Shown piece by piece: positions 40,134 to 51,227 of a stretch of 64,000 nt of DNA. Position numbers and translations under genes: made by a program. Origin of the DNA: Gammaproteobacteria bacterium (GTDB taxonomy: Bacteria; Pseudomonadota; Gammaproteobacteria; UBA6429; Thiohalophilaceae). The notes under the pieces are model-generated. The model did not search any database. It saw only the letters and a program-made list of their open reading frames with translations, and was not told where the DNA came from. Location: contig JAHECZ010000006.1 of the NCBI GenBank assembly GCA_024641475.1, positions 29,520 to 93,519 on the forward strand, in the 5' to 3' direction. Position 1 is the first letter of the stretch. Every line of letters begins with the position of its first letter.

Positions 40134-42695
40134 ATGGTAAATATGACAGAAACCCGTTTTAAACTTGAAGTCAGACCACATCTACCAGAAAAATTGGCTG
40201 GTCTGGCAAAGCTTGCAAATGATTTAATGTACACCTGGGACAGAGGGGTACGAGGTCTATTTTATCGTCTTGATCCGCCTTTATGGGAATCGGTACGCCA
40301 CAATCCCAAACTCTTTCTGCGGCGGGTTTCACAGCAAATACTCAATGACGCTGCCGAAGATTTGCTCTATCTGGAAGAATATAGCCGTGTTTTGTCGGCT
40401 TATCAGACTTATCAGGACAAAATCGTCAACAAGCACATTATCAATAATCTCGATATCAACAATGATTTGGTGGCGTATTTTTGCGCAGAATTTGGTTTTC
40501 ATGAAAGCTTTCCAATTTATTCCGGCGGTCTGGGCATACTCGCGGGGGATCACTGCAAGGCAGCCAGCGATCTCGGTGTGCCATTTGTTGCGGTGGGATT
40601 GCTGTACCGGCAGGGTTATTTTTCTCAAACGATTGATGGCAACGGCAATCAGATTGCCCACTATAAATCGATCGATTTTGACGAATTACTGGTAACGCCG
40701 GCCAAAGATGCACAAAACAATGATCTCTGTGTCGATGTTGAAGTCAATGCGCATATTGTAAAAGTTAAAGTCTGGTACACCAAAGCAGGGCACATTGATT
40801 TATATCTACTCGACACCGATATGGAGTGTAATAAACCCGAAGATCGATCTATTACATTCCAATTATATGGTGGCGATAAAACTACCCGCATCCAGCAGGA
40901 GATCGTCTTAGGTATCGGTGGTGTTCGCGCTTTGCGTGCAATGGGCATCTACCCCACCGCCTGGCACATTAATGAAGGTCACGCTGCATTTCAAATACTG
41001 GAACGTTGCCGCGAGAAAGTGAGAGAAAATCTGGATTTTGCCAGTGCCCTGGAATTTGTAGCGGCAAACACGATATTTACCACGCACACGCCAGTGTCGG
41101 CAGGACATGATATTTTTGAAGCCGGTGTGATGACCCATTACTTTGCCAGTTTTGTCACGGAACTGGGAATCGATATGCAGGAATTTCTCAGTATTGGTTC
41201 GACTCCATCCAACCATGGCAGTTTTAACATGACGGCGCTGGCTTTACGCGGATCACGTTATCATAATGGTGTTAGCCGAATTCATGGCAGTGTGGCTTCG
41301 CAGATGGAAGGTTATGTCTGGCCACAAATTCCGCCGGAAGAAAATCCGATTATCCATATAACCAACGGCGTGCATGTGCAAACCTTTTTGGCGCGCGAAT
41401 GGGTCAATCTGTTTGATATGCGTTTTCGCGAGTGGCGCAGCGAATTACTCAGCCAGAAATTCTGGTCTTGCCTGGATAGCATACCGGATCATCGATTCTG
41501 GAGTATGCGTCAGGAATTAAAAACCCAGATGCTCGAAGATGTGTATCACCGAACACTGGATCGTTTTCACCGTTCCGGGCACGCTGAAGCGATTATTAAT
41601 CGTATCTCGCAATATATCTCGCAACCAGACTCTAATGTACTGGTATTGGGGTTTGCGCGCCGCTTTGCCACCTATAAACGTGCAACGTTATTATTTAACG
41701 ACCCACAACGACTCGCTCGATTGTTGAACGACCCGCAACGTCCGGTGTTATTGATGTTTGCAGGCAAGGCGCATCCACGTGATTTACCAGGTCAGGAACT
41801 GATCCGTACCATCCATGAATACTCACTCAAGCCTGAATTTATCGGCAAGTTAATATTACTGGAAGGCTACGATATGGCTTTGGCGCGGAAACTGGTCACC
41901 GGGGTGGATGTTTGGATCAATACGCCGGAATATCCATTGGAAGCGAGTGGTACCTCAGGACAAAAAGCCGGCATCAATGGTGTTATCAATTTAAGCGTGC
42001 TCGATGGTTGGTGGGGCGAGGGTTACAACGGCATGAATGGTTGGGCCATCCATCCGCATGAACAGCAGACCACCTCTGAACGCCGTGACAAGGAAGAATC
42101 CGGTGATTTGATGAATTTATTGGAAAATGAAATTATTCCAACATTTTTCAATATTAATACGCAAGGGTACTCGCCAAAATGGGTCAAGTTATCCAAAGAA
42201 TCGATGAAATCGTGTATTCCAGTTTTTAATTCACAGCGAATGGTAGTCGATTATGTTCGTAAATTTTATGGCCCGGCATGTCGTCAGCATAGAACCCTAA
42301 GCGCTAACAATGGGACACCAGCCCAATTATTGGCAAAATGGAAACAACATATCCGCGCACACTGGAATGGCGTGACGCTACAACGTCTCGATACTGTAGT
42401 AGACAAAATCTATGATGGCGAATCGCTTAAAATCCAGGTAAGCGCCAAACTCAATGGCCTCAGCCCGGATGATGTGATACTGGAATGCATACTCGGAACG
42501 GAGGATGAGCCCGACACTTTCCATCGACAAGCTCAATACCGGTTTTCATTTGTGAGTCAGCACGATGACCAACATATTTTTGAACTAAGCCTTAAACCGG
42601 AATTATCCGGCTTGAGTTACTATTTAATACGAATGTATCCACATCACGACCTGCTAAGTCACCCATTTGAAATGGGCTGTATGTGCTGGATTTGA
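40134..42695 (+). CDS. glgP: Alpha-glucan phosphorylase (DUF3417 type)
   Basis: The 853-residue enzyme releases glucose-1-phosphate from glucans. The N-terminal DUF3417 domain (LANDLMYTWDRGVRGLFYRLDPPLW) places it with the bacterial GlgP subgroup distinct from E. coli MalP/GlgP. YSGGLGILAGDHCKAASDLG, AWHINEGHAAF and EASGTSGQKAGINGVINLS (containing the PLP lysine) are visible. A C-terminal beta-rich extension (about 750-853, DGESLKIQVSAKLNGLSPDD) is appended. ATG 40134 or 40143 may be the start. It is convergent with malQ, 8 bases apart. Confidence 0.96.
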   Translation: MVNMTETRFKLEVRPHLPEKLAGLAKLANDLMYTWDRGVRGLFYRLDPPLWESVRHNPKLFLRRVSQQILNDAAEDLLYLEEYSRVLSAYQTYQDKIVNKHIINNLDINNDLVAYFCAEFGFHESFPIYSGGLGILAGDHCKAASDLGVPFVAVGLLYRQGYFSQTIDGNGNQIAHYKSIDFDELLVTPAKDAQNNDLCVDVEVNAHIVKVKVWYTKAGHIDLYLLDTDMECNKPEDRSITFQLYGGDKTTRIQQEIVLGIGGVRALRAMGIYPTAWHINEGHAAFQILERCREKVRENLDFASALEFVAANTIFTTHTPVSAGHDIFEAGVMTHYFASFVTELGIDMQEFLSIGSTPSNHGSFNMTALALRGSRYHNGVSRIHGSVASQMEGYVWPQIPPEENPIIHITNGVHVQTFLAREWVNLFDMRFREWRSELLSQKFWSCLDSIPDHRFWSMRQELKTQMLEDVYHRTLDRFHRSGHAEAIINRISQYISQPDSNVLVLGFARRFATYKRATLLFNDPQRLARLLNDPQRPVLLMFAGKAHPRDLPGQELIRTIHEYSLKPEFIGKLILLEGYDMALARKLVTGVDVWINTPEYPLEASGTSGQKAGINGVINLSVLDGWWGEGYNGMNGWAIHPHEQQTTSERRDKEESGDLMNLLENEIIPTFFNINTQGYSPKWVKLSKESMKSCIPVFNSQRMVVDYVRKFYGPACRQHRTLSANNGTPAQLLAKWKQHIRAHWNGVTLQRLDTVVDKIYDGESLKIQVSAKLNGLSPDDVILECILGTEDEPDTFHRQAQYRFSFVSQHDDQHIFELSLKPELSGLSYYLIRMYPHHDLLSHPFEMGCMCWI

Positions 42696-42703
42696 ACGGA
42701 TTG

Positions 42704-44197
42704 CTATGCGGGCAAGCGATCGTAGAGTTGCATTAAACCATGCAATCGTTGCGTAACCGATGGTTCAACTTGCGACCAGCTAAACCGCCAACACCAGTTA
42801 CCTTGAGTTGTGCCGGGTGTATTCATTCGATGTCCTGTGCCTAGTCCCAGAATATCCTGCATCGGTACAACAGCCAGACAACATACGGATGCCAGCGCGG
42901 TTTGAATGAGCAACCACGAAATGTTTTCTGTTGGCCAGGTTGCAGCTGAAACATTCAAGTAACGGTACATATACTCACGGTTGTTTGCCGGCAATTGATT
43001 AAACCAGGAAAGTGTCGTGTCGTTATCATGCGTGCCGGTATAGACAACGGCATTATATTCATGGTGGTGGGGCAAATAGATATTGGCCGGATTACCATCA
43101 AACGCAAACTGCAAAATTTTCATGCCCGGCAGAGAAAAAGCGCGCCGTAATTCGTGTACATCTTCAGTAATCAATCCCAAATCTTCTGCAACCAAAGGTA
43201 ATTCGGAAAAAGTTGTATAGAGTGTTTCGAGCAATTCTTTGCCCGGTGCATCAACCCAACGTCCATGAATGGCCGATTCAGCCTCGGCAGGTATCTCCCA
43301 GTATGCACTCAGACCACGAAAGTGATCGATTCGTACCAGATCAAACAATTCCAATTGGGTTCGCATGCGATTCTGCCACCAAAGGAAATGATCTTGCTGC
43401 ATGGCTTTCCAACGATAATGCGGGTTTCCCCAGCGCTGGCCAGTTGCAGAAAAATAATCTGGCGGCACACCCGCTACCGTTTCAGGCTTGCCATCGACAT
43501 CCAGCTCAAACAATTCGCGATTCGACCAAACATCCGCGCTATCCAGGGCAACATAGATTGGCATATCACCAAACAGCAGTATTTTGTGCTGTTGCGCATA
43601 GGCTTTAAATTCATGCCACTGCGTGAAAAAAATAAATTGTGAAAATTTATAATAATCAATCAGGGTTGCATGATCTGTTCTGGCTTGCGCCATGGCTTTT
43701 GGAGTGCAATCACGAAATGGTTTGTCCCATTGCATCCAGGGAAGATGGTGATGCACCTCTCGTAATGCCATAAATAACGCGTAATCATCCAGCCAATCTG
43801 CGTGACTCGAACAAAACTGCTGATACGAGGGCGCCAGGATTTGCTCTGGCAGAGATTTAAAGTTCGCATGGGCGATTTTTAGATATTTTTCATGTTCGAG
43901 TGCATTGTTCACGTCACCAATGGATGCTAGCAGATTGTGATCGACCAGCCATGCCAGGCTGATTAATGTTGTGTCGCAGGCGTGTGCTGATAGCGCCATA
44001 TAGGGCGAACCATCACTGTGGGTTGGACCAAGTGGTAACATTTGCCAAACTGAAATACCACAACTCGCCAGATATTCAATGAAACGATAGGCATCATGAC
44101 TGATTTGGCCTTTGTATGCAGGGCCAGGTAAGGATGTGGGGTGAAGTAACACACCACTGCGGCGGTGTGTATGCAGTATATGTGGCTTAGTTGGCAC
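42704..44197 (-). CDS. malQ: 4-alpha-glucanotransferase
   Basis: The 497-residue GH77 enzyme transfers glucan segments between chains. SGVLLHPTSLPGP at the N-terminus, DLVRIDHFRGL with the catalytic Asp nucleophile, LVAEDLGLITEDVHELR with the acid/base Glu, and YTGTHDNDTTLSWF with the stabilising Asp are all intact. It abuts the GH57 gene (0-base gap), so GH57-malQ are co-translated. Confidence 0.97.
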   Translation of the reverse strand: MPTKPHILHTHRRSGVLLHPTSLPGPAYKGQISHDAYRFIEYLASCGISVWQMLPLGPTHSDGSPYMALSAHACDTTLISLAWLVDHNLLASIGDVNNALEHEKYLKIAHANFKSLPEQILAPSYQQFCSSHADWLDDYALFMALREVHHHLPWMQWDKPFRDCTPKAMAQARTDHATLIDYYKFSQFIFFTQWHEFKAYAQQHKILLFGDMPIYVALDSADVWSNRELFELDVDGKPETVAGVPPDYFSATGQRWGNPHYRWKAMQQDHFLWWQNRMRTQLELFDLVRIDHFRGLSAYWEIPAEAESAIHGRWVDAPGKELLETLYTTFSELPLVAEDLGLITEDVHELRRAFSLPGMKILQFAFDGNPANIYLPHHHEYNAVVYTGTHDNDTTLSWFNQLPANNREYMYRYLNVSAATWPTENISWLLIQTALASVCCLAVVPMQDILGLGTGHRMNTPGTTQGNWCWRFSWSQVEPSVTQRLHGLMQLYDRLPA

Positions 44198-45901
44198 TCA
44201 ATGTTCCTGCCCAGGTCGCATGACGCCACCCATGGCAGGGTTGCCGCTACCGTGGCTGAAACTTTCTGATAAATATTGGGGTGGATCTATCTCGAGCAAG
44301 TTATATAGATTGGACAATTGCAATCGATATAAATAATCAAAATCATTGACGGAATCTGCCGAATTGTAATCACCAAACCACCAGAACCAGTCGGAACCTT
44401 CGCAGATACCCAGTTGTATGGATAGTTTTTCCAGTTTTTCAGATGAAAACTGTTGCTGGTTTAGCTGATTATCGTAGGCTCGTTTCGCATCGGCCAGCAT
44501 CGTCCAGCCGCGGTTTTTATCCGGGCTTCCGATCCAGGTGGAAAACGTTCCGTAAACCCAGCTACCCGCAACAAGTTGTGATAGTTTACGATGGTGCGTG
44601 GCAGTGGCTAAATAATCCGAATAAGTCGTTAGACGAATTCCGGCATGGTTCGCTAATGATTTATAAAGCGCGCTTAGAAAATAATAGCCATTTTCCGGAT
44701 AATATTCCCAGGCATTTTCACCATCCAGAATGATCGACACAATCGGATTTGGCTGCTCAGCACACGCAGTGGCAATATTCTCAAGGTTATGGATCATATT
44801 TGCTACGGCATCATCCGCATGCCAGGTGGCATATTTAAAACCGATTTGATCAGATAAATTATCATCGCGGAAAAAACAATTAACAGGCATGTCGGTACAT
44901 TGGTAAGCAGCATGTATGCATTTTGATTCGCCAGGCTGTGCTGGCTCGTGTTTGAGGCTATTGTGCAAGACGGTTTCACCCGTCGCCGTCCATTTAAATC
45001 CGGCTTGCTGTAACTGCGCGATGGTGGCCGTGCTAACACTTCCTTCGGAAGGCCAGCATCCTGCGGGTTTAAAACCAAAATAATGCTGAAATACTTCCAG
45101 CCCTTTGTTGATATGCCACTTTACACGTTCTTCCCCACCTGGATACGCGTCGATTGCCGGCAAAATGGCGTCGGGCATTGCCTCACGTGCACTTTTGATA
45201 TCCAGTAGCAAGGGCACAATCGGATGGGCGTAGGGTGTGACCGATAATTCAATTTGACCCAGCATCGCCAGACGATGATAGCGGGGAACAATCTGCCGAA
45301 TTTGTTCTCCCATCACGCGCAGCAGCTCGTTGCGATCATGCAGATCAAAGCCTGCACCTTTTGCGATTAATTTTTTAATGCGATCATCCGTGCGGCGTAC
45401 GAATTCGCCCATCCAGGCAAGATGAAACCAGACTAATAAATCAATCAGAAACTGTTCGCCCACATACATGATGGAGTCGGGATGCTGCAGTAACCAGCGT
45501 GCCATATCGGCAAGATGGGCATATTGCGGGTAACGTTTGATTAAACGCTCTTCATTGGCGCGCAAGCATTGTTTGATGATAGTTAAACGTGATTCAGGAC
45601 TATGGGGCAGAACCGGACGAATTAACGATTCAAGCAAAGGGTCGCATATTTCTGAACCGTTTTGCAGATAATCGGAAATTTGCTGGGAATAGTCGTCGAT
45701 CTGCTCAAGCAGTGTGGGTGTGAAATTGATGACGGCTCGCGCTTCGGGTATCGCCTCCAGATGCGCGATCATATCGACATAATCCTTAATGGCGTGCAGA
45801 TAAGTCCACGGTAAAAAGTAATTACTGGTGTGGAGATCGCGGTACACCGGTTGGTGCATGTGCCATAACAGCACAACATTCAACGGCGATTTAACGGACA
45901 T
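44198..45901 (-). CDS. Glycoside hydrolase family 57 protein
   Basis: The 567-residue protein begins [18 protein letters not shown]57 motif 1 (HxHQP), and carries [10 protein letters not shown] with the predicted nucleophile Glu and [17 protein letters not shown] with the acid/base Asp. GH57 members are alpha-amylases, glucanotransferases or branching enzymes; with malQ and glgC beside it, a role in trimming or rearranging glycogen is likely. Its start overlaps the glgC end by 11 bases. Exact activity is not determinable here. Confidence 0.93.
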   Translation of the reverse strand: MSVKSPLNVVLLWHMHQPVYRDLHTSNYFLPWTYLHAIKDYVDMIAHLEAIPEARAVINFTPTLLEQIDDYSQQISDYLQNGSEICDPLLESLIRPVLPHSPESRLTIIKQCLRANEERLIKRYPQYAHLADMARWLLQHPDSIMYVGEQFLIDLLVWFHLAWMGEFVRRTDDRIKKLIAKGAGFDLHDRNELLRVMGEQIRQIVPRYHRLAMLGQIELSVTPYAHPIVPLLLDIKSAREAMPDAILPAIDAYPGGEERVKWHINKGLEVFQHYFGFKPAGCWPSEGSVSTATIAQLQQAGFKWTATGETVLHNSLKHEPAQPGESKCIHAAYQCTDMPVNCFFRDDNLSDQIGFKYATWHADDAVANMIHNLENIATACAEQPNPIVSIILDGENAWEYYPENGYYFLSALYKSLANHAGIRLTTYSDYLATATHHRKLSQLVAGSWVYGTFSTWIGSPDKNRGWTMLADAKRAYDNQLNQQQFSSEKLEKLSIQLGICEGSDWFWWFGDYNSADSVNDFDYLYRLQLSNLYNLLEIDPPQYLSESFSHGSGNPAMGGVMRPGQEH

Positions 45902-47159
45902 GGTGTACGTGCTGACCTAGCATTTCTGGCGTGACCAAAACAATGCCTTCATCACTAAGGTAAAACCGCTTGCGATCATCTTCAAGATTTACTCCAATCT
46001 GGGTATTTGCCGGTATGATGCATTCCTTATCAATTACGGCACGGCGAATTATACAATTTTCACCGATACTGACATTAGGCAGGATCACCGAATCTTCGAT
46101 TAAACTGTACGCATCGATGGTCACACTGGAAAATAACAAGGAGTGATGCACTCTGGCGCCAGAAATAATGCAGCCACCGGATACCATGGAATCAATTGCG
46201 ACGCCACGGCGATTATCATCATCAAAGACGAATTTCGCGGGCGGGAGTTGTTCCTGATAGGTCCAGATTGGCCAGTTACGATCATAGAGGTTTAACTCAG
46301 GGGTAACGCCAATTAATTCGAGATTTGCTTTCCAATAAGCATCGACGGTACCGACATCCCGCCAATAATGCATGTCACCGGTGGCAGGATTATGAAACGG
46401 GTAAGCAAAGGCACGATATTTTTCGATGACTTGTGGAATGATATCGCGACCGAAGTCGCGGGTGGAATTGGGCCGATCCGCATCCGCAATCAGTTGTTCG
46501 ATGAGAAAATCACGATTAAAAATATATATCCCCATGGAACACAATGCCCGTGCTGGATTATTTGGCATGGGGGCAGGCTGCGCCGGTTTCTCGGTAAACG
46601 ATTCGATAAAACCGTTATCATCCACGCCCATGACGCCAAAGGCACTGGCCTCTTCAATAGGCACATCTACACAACCAACTGTAATATCCGCAGCGGCCTG
46701 GACATGGGCGACTAACATTTCGCCATAATCCATTTTATAGATATGATCTCCGGCCAGAATCAGAATGTATTCGGGGTCATGTCCGCGCACGATATCCAGA
46801 TTCTGAAATACGGCATCGGCGGTACCGGAATACCATTCAGCCTCAATCCGTTGCTGGGCGGGCAACAATTCTACAAATTCACCAAATTCGCCCCGGAACA
46901 TCCCCCAGCCTTGTTGAATATGTACGATAAGCGAATGGGCTTTATATTGGGTTAACACACCAATCCGTCGAATGCCGGAATTGATGCAATTAGATAAGGG
47001 AAAATCGATAATGCGGAATTTTCCACCAAATGGAACAGCGGGTTTGGCGCGCCAATCGGTAAGATGTTTCAATCTGGAACCGCGACCACCGGCCATAATA
47101 ATCGCCAGGGTGTCACGCGTTAACCGGCTAACAAAACGCGGAGAGCTACTGTGCATCAT
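45891..47159 (-). CDS. glgC: Glucose-1-phosphate adenylyltransferase
   Basis: The 422-residue enzyme makes ADP-glucose, the committed step of bacterial glycogen synthesis. [16 protein letters not shown] and [20 protein letters not shown] form the nucleotide/allosteric region, GTADAVFQN and [16 protein letters not shown] bind substrate, and the C-terminal left-handed beta-helix ([21 protein letters not shown]) is present. Two consecutive ATGs (47159, 47156) start it. It heads the operon glgC-GH57-malQ and is divergent from glgB. Confidence 0.98.
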   Translation of the reverse strand: MMHSSSPRFVSRLTRDTLAIIMAGGRGSRLKHLTDWRAKPAVPFGGKFRIIDFPLSNCINSGIRRIGVLTQYKAHSLIVHIQQGWGMFRGEFGEFVELLPAQQRIEAEWYSGTADAVFQNLDIVRGHDPEYILILAGDHIYKMDYGEMLVAHVQAAADITVGCVDVPIEEASAFGVMGVDDNGFIESFTEKPAQPAPMPNNPARALCSMGIYIFNRDFLIEQLIADADRPNSTRDFGRDIIPQVIEKYRAFAYPFHNPATGDMHYWRDVGTVDAYWKANLELIGVTPELNLYDRNWPIWTYQEQLPPAKFVFDDDNRRGVAIDSMVSGGCIISGARVHHSLLFSSVTIDAYSLIEDSVILPNVSIGENCIIRRAVIDKECIIPANTQIGVNLEDDRKRFYLSDEGIVLVTPEMLGQHVHHVR

Positions 47160-47557
47160 GGATAACTATTCTCAATTTGGGTTAATTGCCATGACATCGT
47201 CATGTACGAGGCAAGTTGCATGCCATTACAAGCCATACGCATAAATTCAGCAATATTGTCAATTCTCACTAACAAGCCTAGCGCATTTTTTTGCAGCGAT
47301 GCACCAAATCCGAGCTGCTTGTTTTTTATTTGCACCTAGTTTAACCGTGGTCTCGTGGTAGTATTACCTGCATTGAATCGCATTGGTCAGCAAACTCCTG
47401 ATTGTGAAGATTTATTCCATAAAATGCACTGACAGTATAAACATTTGCACATGACTTGCATTGTTATAGATCAATTAATTTTATCCATGACACATTACAA
47501 TCCAACAGGTAAGACAACGAATGCGAATTGTTAACAACAAAAAGGTGCTTTCTACCC
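47160..47557. promoter_or_regulatory. Divergent glgC/glgB intergenic region
   Basis: This AT-rich 398-base space separates the start codons of glgC (minus) and glgB (plus) and must hold both promoters. I see possible -35 and -10 words (TTGCAC at 47445, TATAGA at 47465) but with a 14-base gap, too short to trust. No gene, repeat or riboswitch is recognised in it. Confidence 0.4.
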
Positions 47558-49750
47558 ATGCCAAAGGTTAATAATAAAGCAGCGACGTTAACCGACGAAT
47601 TCATGTTGATTTGCGAGGCCCGACATCATGACCCGTTTACCGTATTGGGTTGCCACCGCGAACCGGGTGGCAAGGCTACGATCCGTATATTTTCACCGCA
47701 TACACAGCGTCTGTTGCTGGAATCCACACAGGAATTCTTTTCTCGCATTGGTCATTCTGATCTGTTCGAATGGCAGGGTAACGCGAATAACTTACCGCAA
47801 CATTACCAGTTAGTAAGGTATGATAGCGAAAATCAGCAGCAATCCTTTTACGACCCGTATGATTTTGCTGCGCAATTATCCGATTTTGATTTGCATCTTT
47901 TCGCTGAGGGAAGACATTGGCATATCTATAACATTCTGGGAGCACATCCATGTGAGGTTGACGGTATTCATGGTGTGCGGTTTGCCACCTGGGCACCCAA
48001 TGCTGAACGGGTCAGTGTCCTTGGAGATTTTAATCGTTGGGATGGGCGCTGTCATCCAATGCGCAATCGTGGCGCCAGTGGTGTCTGGGAGTTATTCATT
48101 CCAGGGATGATCACGGGTGAATTGTATAAGTTCGAGATCCGTCATCGTGAAAGTGGTCGAGTCATGCAAAAGACCGATCCCTATGCTCAGGAATACGAAT
48201 TACGCCCGCGAACTGCATCGTGCATCACCCAGTCACATTACCAGTGGCAGGATTCCAAATGGATAACTGCACGCCAACAGCGTTCATGGCTCCATGCCCC
48301 CTTGAGTGTTTACGAGGTGCATTTAGGATCGTGGCAACGCAATGCGCAAGGTGGTTTTCTAAACTACAAAGAATTAGCGCATCGTCTGGTCGAGCATGTC
48401 ACCGATTTGGGTTTTACTCACATTGAACTATTACCTGTTACCGAACACCCATTAGATGATTCCTGGGGATATCAAACTACCGGTTATTTTGCACCGACAC
48501 GACGGTTTGGCTCTCCGGATGAATTCCGCTATTTTGTAGATCACTGTCATCAACATGACATCGGCGTCTTGATCGATTGGGTGCCGGCACATTTTCCGCG
48601 TGATGATTTTGCCCTCGCGCAATTCGACGGCAGCAGTCTGTATGAACACGACGACCCGCGACGCGGTGAACATCCGGACTGGGGCACATTGATATTTAAT
48701 TACGGACGCAATGAAGTACGTAATTTTTTGATTGGCAGTGCCGTCTATTGGTTAAAGGAATTTCATATCGATGGATTACGTGTCGACGCAGTCGCATCCA
48801 TGTTGTATCTGGATTATTCCCGCAAACAGGGCGAATGGTTGCCAAACATCCATGGCGGCAATGAAAATCTTGATGCGATAGCTTTTATCCGCGAACTCAA
48901 TCGAGTAACTCATAGTGAACATCCGGGCACGATGATCATGGCAGAAGAATCGACGGCCTGGCCCATGGTCACACGTCCAACTGATATTGGTGGCCTGGGA
49001 TTTTCCATGAAATGGAATATGGGATGGATGCATGACACATTAAAATACATGGCCAAGGAACCGATACACCGGCGTTATTATCATGATCAATTGACATTTG
49101 GGCTGCTGTATCTATTTCATGAAAATTTTATTCTGGCCTTGTCACATGACGAAGTTGTGCACGGCAAGTCGTCATTATTATATAAAATGCCGGGTGATGA
49201 GTGGCAACGGTTTGCCAATCTGAGACTGCTCTTCACATTTATGTTTACATATCCAGGCAAAAAATTACTGTTTATGGGCATGGAGTTCGCGCAAGGCGAC
49301 GAATGGAATTTTTCCAAATCACTCGATTGGTATGTTCTGGATTACCCCCTGCATCAGGGTATACGGCAGTTATTACGTGATATGAATCGACTCTATACAA
49401 GCACTCCGGCACTCTATGCCAATGAATTTGAACCGCAAGGATTTGAATGGATTGATTGCCATGACAGTGTTCAGTCTGTGTTGGCATATATGCGTAAACA
49501 CGGCGACGATTTTGTCATAGTCATCGTAAATTTTACGCCGGTGCCACGTTTTGACTACCGTATCGGTGTTCCCAAGGCAGGGCGTTACCGTGAATGCCTC
49601 AATTCAGATTCGGAATTTTACGCAGGCAGTAATCTGGGTAACGGTAACGAACTCCATACAGATCCGCATCCATGGATGGAACGTGAATTTTCCTTGTCGC
49701 TGACATTACCGCCATTAGCCGGAATCGTATTACGTTGGGAAGGATATTGA
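47558..49750 (+). CDS. glgB: 1,4-alpha-glucan branching enzyme
   Basis: The GH13 enzyme introduces alpha-1,6 branches. ATG 47558 ([15 protein letters not shown]...) with AAAGGTG upstream is preferred over TTG 47528. Two N-terminal CBM48-like modules (about 25-115 and 120-215, [20 protein letters not shown]) precede the barrel, where [16 protein letters not shown] holds the nucleophile, MIMAEEST the acid/base Glu and [10 protein letters not shown] the third catalytic Asp. Length is about 730 residues. glgA follows after three bases. Confidence 0.97.
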   Translation: MPKVNNKAATLTDEFMLICEARHHDPFTVLGCHREPGGKATIRIFSPHTQRLLLESTQEFFSRIGHSDLFEWQGNANNLPQHYQLVRYDSENQQQSFYDPYDFAAQLSDFDLHLFAEGRHWHIYNILGAHPCEVDGIHGVRFATWAPNAERVSVLGDFNRWDGRCHPMRNRGASGVWELFIPGMITGELYKFEIRHRESGRVMQKTDPYAQEYELRPRTASCITQSHYQWQDSKWITARQQRSWLHAPLSVYEVHLGSWQRNAQGGFLNYKELAHRLVEHVTDLGFTHIELLPVTEHPLDDSWGYQTTGYFAPTRRFGSPDEFRYFVDHCHQHDIGVLIDWVPAHFPRDDFALAQFDGSSLYEHDDPRRGEHPDWGTLIFNYGRNEVRNFLIGSAVYWLKEFHIDGLRVDAVASMLYLDYSRKQGEWLPNIHGGNENLDAIAFIRELNRVTHSEHPGTMIMAEESTAWPMVTRPTDIGGLGFSMKWNMGWMHDTLKYMAKEPIHRRYYHDQLTFGLLYLFHENFILALSHDEVVHGKSSLLYKMPGDEWQRFANLRLLFTFMFTYPGKKLLFMGMEFAQGDEWNFSKSLDWYVLDYPLHQGIRQLLRDMNRLYTSTPALYANEFEPQGFEWIDCHDSVQSVLAYMRKHGDDFVIVIVNFTPVPRFDYRIGVPKAGRYRECLNSDSEFYAGSNLGNGNELHTDPHPWMEREFSLSLTLPPLAGIVLRWEGY

Positions 49751-49753
49751 GCC

Positions 49754-51226
49754 ATGCGTCTGGCGCCATCGCGTATTTTATATTGTGCCAGTGAAGCTTA
49801 TCCGCTGATTAAAACCGGCGGACTTGCCGATGTAGCGGGTAGCCTGGTTGTGGCACTACAAGAGTTGGGTCATGATGTACTGCTGCTATTGCCTGCGTAT
49901 CGTGCAGTATTGCAAAAAATACCTAAAGACACCCCGGCACTTGCTGATCTCGAAGTATTGGGTTATTCGATACAACTGTTGCGTAGCGTATTACCGGGTA
50001 CCAAAGTACCGATTCTGCTGGTGCATTGTCCGGCACTTTATGATCGCGATGGTACGCCGTATCACGATGCGACGGGGTCGGATTGGCCGGATAACGCAGT
50101 ACGTTTTGCGGTATTTTCGCATGTTGCCGCTCGCATCGCACAAGATAAGTTCGGATTAAACTGGCGTGCGGATGTCGTTCACGCCAATGACTGGCAAACC
50201 GGCCTGGTTCCTGCTTTGTTACACAACGTACCCAATCGACCGGCATTGATTTTTACTATTCATAATCTCGCTTATCAGGGTATATTTGATCGTGACACCT
50301 TTGTTGCACTGGCATTACCTGAAATTTTCTGGCATTTCGAAGCGCTGGAATATCACGGTGGTTTTTCCTTCATCAAGGGCGGGTTGATTTATGCCGATCG
50401 AATCAACACGGTCAGCCCAAACTATGCCAAAGAAATCCAAACTGTTGCATTTGGACATGGCCTGGAAGCGCTGCTGCAATTCCGCTCACCGCGTCTAAAC
50501 GGTATTCTAAATGGCATTGATATTACGGTATGGAATCCTGTTACCGATCCGGAAATTGCCCACACCTATGATGAGCAACATTTACAATTCAAAGCGGTAA
50601 ATAAAACTGATCTGCAACGTCGCTACGGATTACCTGAAGACAACACGGTCATGCTCATGGGACTGGTCAGCCGTATTGCCGATCAAAAGGGCATTGATCT
50701 TATTCTGCATAGTCTGCCGGGCTGGATTGAAAAACCAATACAGTGGGTAATTCTGGGAAGTGGTGACAAGGTTTATGAAAACCTGTTACTCGAGTTGGCG
50801 CAACGGCACCTACTCCAAATAGCAGTACGCATTGGGTATGACGAAACTCTTGCGCACCGTATTGAAGCCGGTGTCGATGTGTTCCTGATGCCATCGCGTT
50901 TTGAGCCGTGCGGCCTGAATCAATTATATAGCCAACGCTATGGCACATTACCCATTGTTTCACCCGTAGGCGGACTATTAGATACCGTAACGGATGCATC
51001 ACCCAAGACCCTGCAAAACAACTCCGCAACCGGGTTTCTGTTGCAAGATGTTTCGATTACGTCTGCCACGAATGCAATAAACCGCGCGCTGGATCTTTTT
51101 CAGAATAATCGATCCGCCTGGAAAACCATGCAACAGGCTGCAATGCAGAAAGATTCCTCCTGGAAACGCAGTGCCAAAGCCTATACTGAACTTTATGAGC
51201 AGGCGCTACTCGATGCGGAACAATAA
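49754..51226 (+). CDS. glgA: Glycogen synthase
   Basis: The 490-residue GT5 enzyme elongates glucan from ADP-glucose. CASEAYPLIKTGGLADVAGS is the N-terminal KTGGL signature; VVHANDWQTGLVPALL, GILNGID and LMPSRFEPCGLNQLYSQRYG with the conserved Glu complete the active site. It lies three bases after glgB and meets the MscS-like gene from the other strand with a one-base gap. Confidence 0.98.
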   Translation: MRLAPSRILYCASEAYPLIKTGGLADVAGSLVVALQELGHDVLLLLPAYRAVLQKIPKDTPALADLEVLGYSIQLLRSVLPGTKVPILLVHCPALYDRDGTPYHDATGSDWPDNAVRFAVFSHVAARIAQDKFGLNWRADVVHANDWQTGLVPALLHNVPNRPALIFTIHNLAYQGIFDRDTFVALALPEIFWHFEALEYHGGFSFIKGGLIYADRINTVSPNYAKEIQTVAFGHGLEALLQFRSPRLNGILNGIDITVWNPVTDPEIAHTYDEQHLQFKAVNKTDLQRRYGLPEDNTVMLMGLVSRIADQKGIDLILHSLPGWIEKPIQWVILGSGDKVYENLLLELAQRHLLQIAVRIGYDETLAHRIEAGVDVFLMPSRFEPCGLNQLYSQRYGTLPIVSPVGGLLDTVTDASPKTLQNNSATGFLLQDVSITSATNAINRALDLFQNNRSAWKTMQQAAMQKDSSWKRSAKAYTELYEQALLDAEQ

Positions 51227-51227
51227 T

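Noticed and set aside
47445..47470. TTGCAC...TATAGA as a glgB promoter
   Set aside because: The gap is only 14 bases, outside the workable range.
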